Position numbers and translations under genes: made by a program | NCBI GenBank assembly: GCA_000438255.1 | Contig: FR901902.1 | Location: forward strand, 1-6,800 | DNA length: 6,800 nucleotides | DNA from: Clostridium sp. CAG:389 | Lineage (GTDB): Bacteria; Bacillota; Clostridia; TANB77; CAG-508 | Direction of reading: 5' to 3' | The notes under the pieces: generated by a model | Told to the model about the DNA's origin: nothing | The model's database searches: none | The model's input: only the letters and a program-made list of their open reading frames with translations | In this document: positions 6,016-6,800 of the stretch, in pieces | Numbering within the stretch: position 1 is the stretch's first letter | Layout: each line of letters begins with the position of its first letter

Positions 6016-6625
6016 TCATTTTTTAACAATTCCGTATTTTAAGTACTCAATTTGTTTCAAGTAATTTTCTCGTGCCTCTTCTTTTGAGTCATATTTAAAT
6101 CTCATTACAATTGCTTTTGTTGTTATTGTGAACAATATTTTTTCGACAATTTCAAATTCTTCCTTTGAATTAACTCTTAAATTAGAAGTATCTATGTATT
6201 CGTAAAAATCCTTAATTTTTTTAGGTCTTTCTTCTACAATTTTTTTGAAAATTTTACTATCTTCACTTGTTTTTAAATTTCCAAATATTTTTCTGTAAAA
6301 TTCCATATCATCACTTTTAATTAAATTTTTGTCCACACAATCATACATTGATATAAATATTTTGAATATATCTCCTTTAAATTTAATTACATTTTCTTGC
6401 ATTTGCATATTCATTTCTTTAAAATGTATATTTAAGATATATCCGTAATAAATCTTCCTTACTATCAAAATATTGATAAAAACTTCCTCTTGCAATATCT
6501 GCATCTTCCACTATGTTTTTTATTGATGTTTGTTCAAATGGAACTCTTTCAAATTCCTTTTTTGCTGCTTTTATTATCTTATTTTTCTTCTCTTCCGGTA
6601 ATTTTAAAAATGTTTCTTTTGGCAT
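6016..6625 (-). pseudogene. TetR/AcrR-family repressor, frameshifted (intact form 202 aa)
   Basis: Transcriptional repressor of the exporter operon. The N-terminal part, reading MPKETFLKLPEEKKNKIIKA, has the classic TetR DNA-binding domain: a helix-turn-helix at about residues 33-52 with IARGSFYQYFDSKEDLLR. After Arg61 (CGG at 6445-6443) the frame runs seven more codons to a TAA at 6421-6419. In the +1 frame the protein continues at once as YILNIHFKEMN and runs as an all-helical ligand-binding domain to a TGA at 6018-6016. Removing one base near 6442-6444 joins the halves into 202 residues, a normal TetR length, so a single-base insertion explains everything. The ATG at 6625-6623 is supported by AAAGGTGG (6633-6640), 7 nt upstream. 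The gene is first in the operon, 17 nt before the preferred ABC start, behind a promoter with two palindromic operators. Alternatives are a sequencing or assembly error, or +1 recoding at the rare CGG codon. Confidence 0.85.
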
Positions 6626-6680
6626 AATTTCACCACCTTTTTACATTTTTTACTTTTATTTATTCTTTTAAATAAATATA

Positions 6681-6724
6681 CTTTTGCTTTTATTATTATT
6701 TTATATAAATAAAATATGCAAAAG
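6681..6724. repeat. Inverted repeat in the operon leader
   Basis: CTTTTGC plus TTTTATT (6681-6694) can pair with AATAAAA (6708-6714) and GCAAAAG (6718-6724), leaving a three-base bulge (6715-6717) and a 13-base loop. It lies near the 5' end of the predicted leader of about 110 nt. The outer arms containing GC pairs are the informative part; the inner A/T pairs could arise by chance here. It is not followed by a U-run, so it is not an obvious terminator. I recognise no known riboswitch. Confidence 0.4.
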
Positions 6725-6727
6725 AAA

Positions 6728-6742
6728 ATGACACTGTGTCAT
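6728..6742. promoter_or_regulatory. Operator palindrome O2, over the transcription start
   Basis: ATGACACTGTGTCAT is a perfect 15-bp palindrome with one central base. It lies just downstream of the -10 box and covers the predicted start site near 6737. It shares TGACAC-N-GTGTCA with the second palindrome at 6752-6764. The position and symmetry fit a TetR-family dimer site that blocks initiation, probably bound by the operon's own TetR protein. Confidence 0.85.
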
Positions 6743-6743
6743 T

Positions 6744-6772
6744 ATTATAAGTGACACGGTGTCATTTGTCAA
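6744..6772 (-). promoter_or_regulatory. Perfect consensus promoter of the TetR-ABC operon
   Basis: On the minus strand, TTGACA (6767-6772) and TATAAT (6744-6749) are both exact matches and are separated by exactly 17 bp. The start site would be near 6737. Such a strong promoter is normally tolerated only when tightly repressed, in keeping with the two operators in and beside it. Confidence 0.9.
6752..6764. promoter_or_regulatory. Operator palindrome O1, inside the promoter spacer
   Basis: TGACAC-G-GTGTCA is a perfect 13-bp palindrome around one central base. It lies wholly inside the 17-bp spacer between the -35 and -10 boxes, and its centre is 23 bp from that of the other palindrome. A repressor bound here would directly exclude RNA polymerase. 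Confidence 0.85.
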
Positions 6773-6800
6773 TATTTTTATTGTATATATTTTGTGAATT

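Noticed and set aside
6016..6504. Treating the downstream TetR half as an independent 162-aa gene
   Set aside because: Its nominal ATG (6504) lies within the DNA-binding domain sequence in a different frame and has no ribosome-binding site. The reading only makes sense as a continuation of the upstream TetR frame.
1..6800. Mobile elements, CRISPR array or defence system
   Set aside because: There are no transposase or integrase motifs, no terminal inverted repeats, no regularly spaced long repeats, and no nuclease or toxin domains. The only regular repeat is the short 21-bp intergenic one.

Overview
The window is very AT-rich, uses the standard code (TAA, TAG and TGA all act as stops) and has strong purine-rich Shine-Dalgarno sites. 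Together with the protein families present (a DUF1540 cysteine-rich protein, a Prx6-type peroxiredoxin, and a clostridial-style heterodimeric ABC exporter behind a TetR regulator), this suggests a low-GC Bacillota, most likely an anaerobic member of the Clostridia. Nothing here fixes the genus.

Left part (1-1869): a GNAT acetyltransferase on the minus strand (59-619) is divergent from a peroxiredoxin on the plus strand (859-1560). The intergenic region between them holds a three-copy, exactly 21-bp-phased direct repeat (core TTTACAAA) just upstream of a good peroxiredoxin promoter. The peroxiredoxin ends in an intrinsic terminator. It is followed by a 53-residue six-cysteine DUF1540 protein (1708-1869) that is easily missed because it is so short.

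Right part (1888-6800): a 19-bp, bidirectional-looking terminator hairpin separates the DUF1540 gene from a converging minus-strand operon. Read in its own direction, the operon begins with a perfect consensus promoter (TTGACA, 17-bp spacer, TATAAT). One palindromic operator lies inside the spacer and a second lies over the start site. Then come a leader of about 110 nt, a TetR-family repressor gene broken by one extra base, and two overlapping half-transporter genes. The two ABC subunits have complementary degenerate motifs, so they should form an asymmetric heterodimer of the TM287/288, LmrCD or BmrCD type. The first subunit also carries an acidic extracytoplasmic insert of about 155 residues.

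Working together: the TetR protein would normally repress its own operon through the two TGACAC-N-GTGTCA sites and release them when it binds a transported compound. With the repressor frameshifted and the promoter intact, the simplest reading is that this strain expresses the exporter constitutively, unless the shift is a sequencing error or is bypassed in translation. I see no CRISPR array, insertion sequence, tRNA or rRNA, and no clear new defence system. The most informative signals are the broken repressor with its intact double operator, and the phased repeat upstream of the peroxiredoxin. No gene-free stretch exceeds 300 bases.
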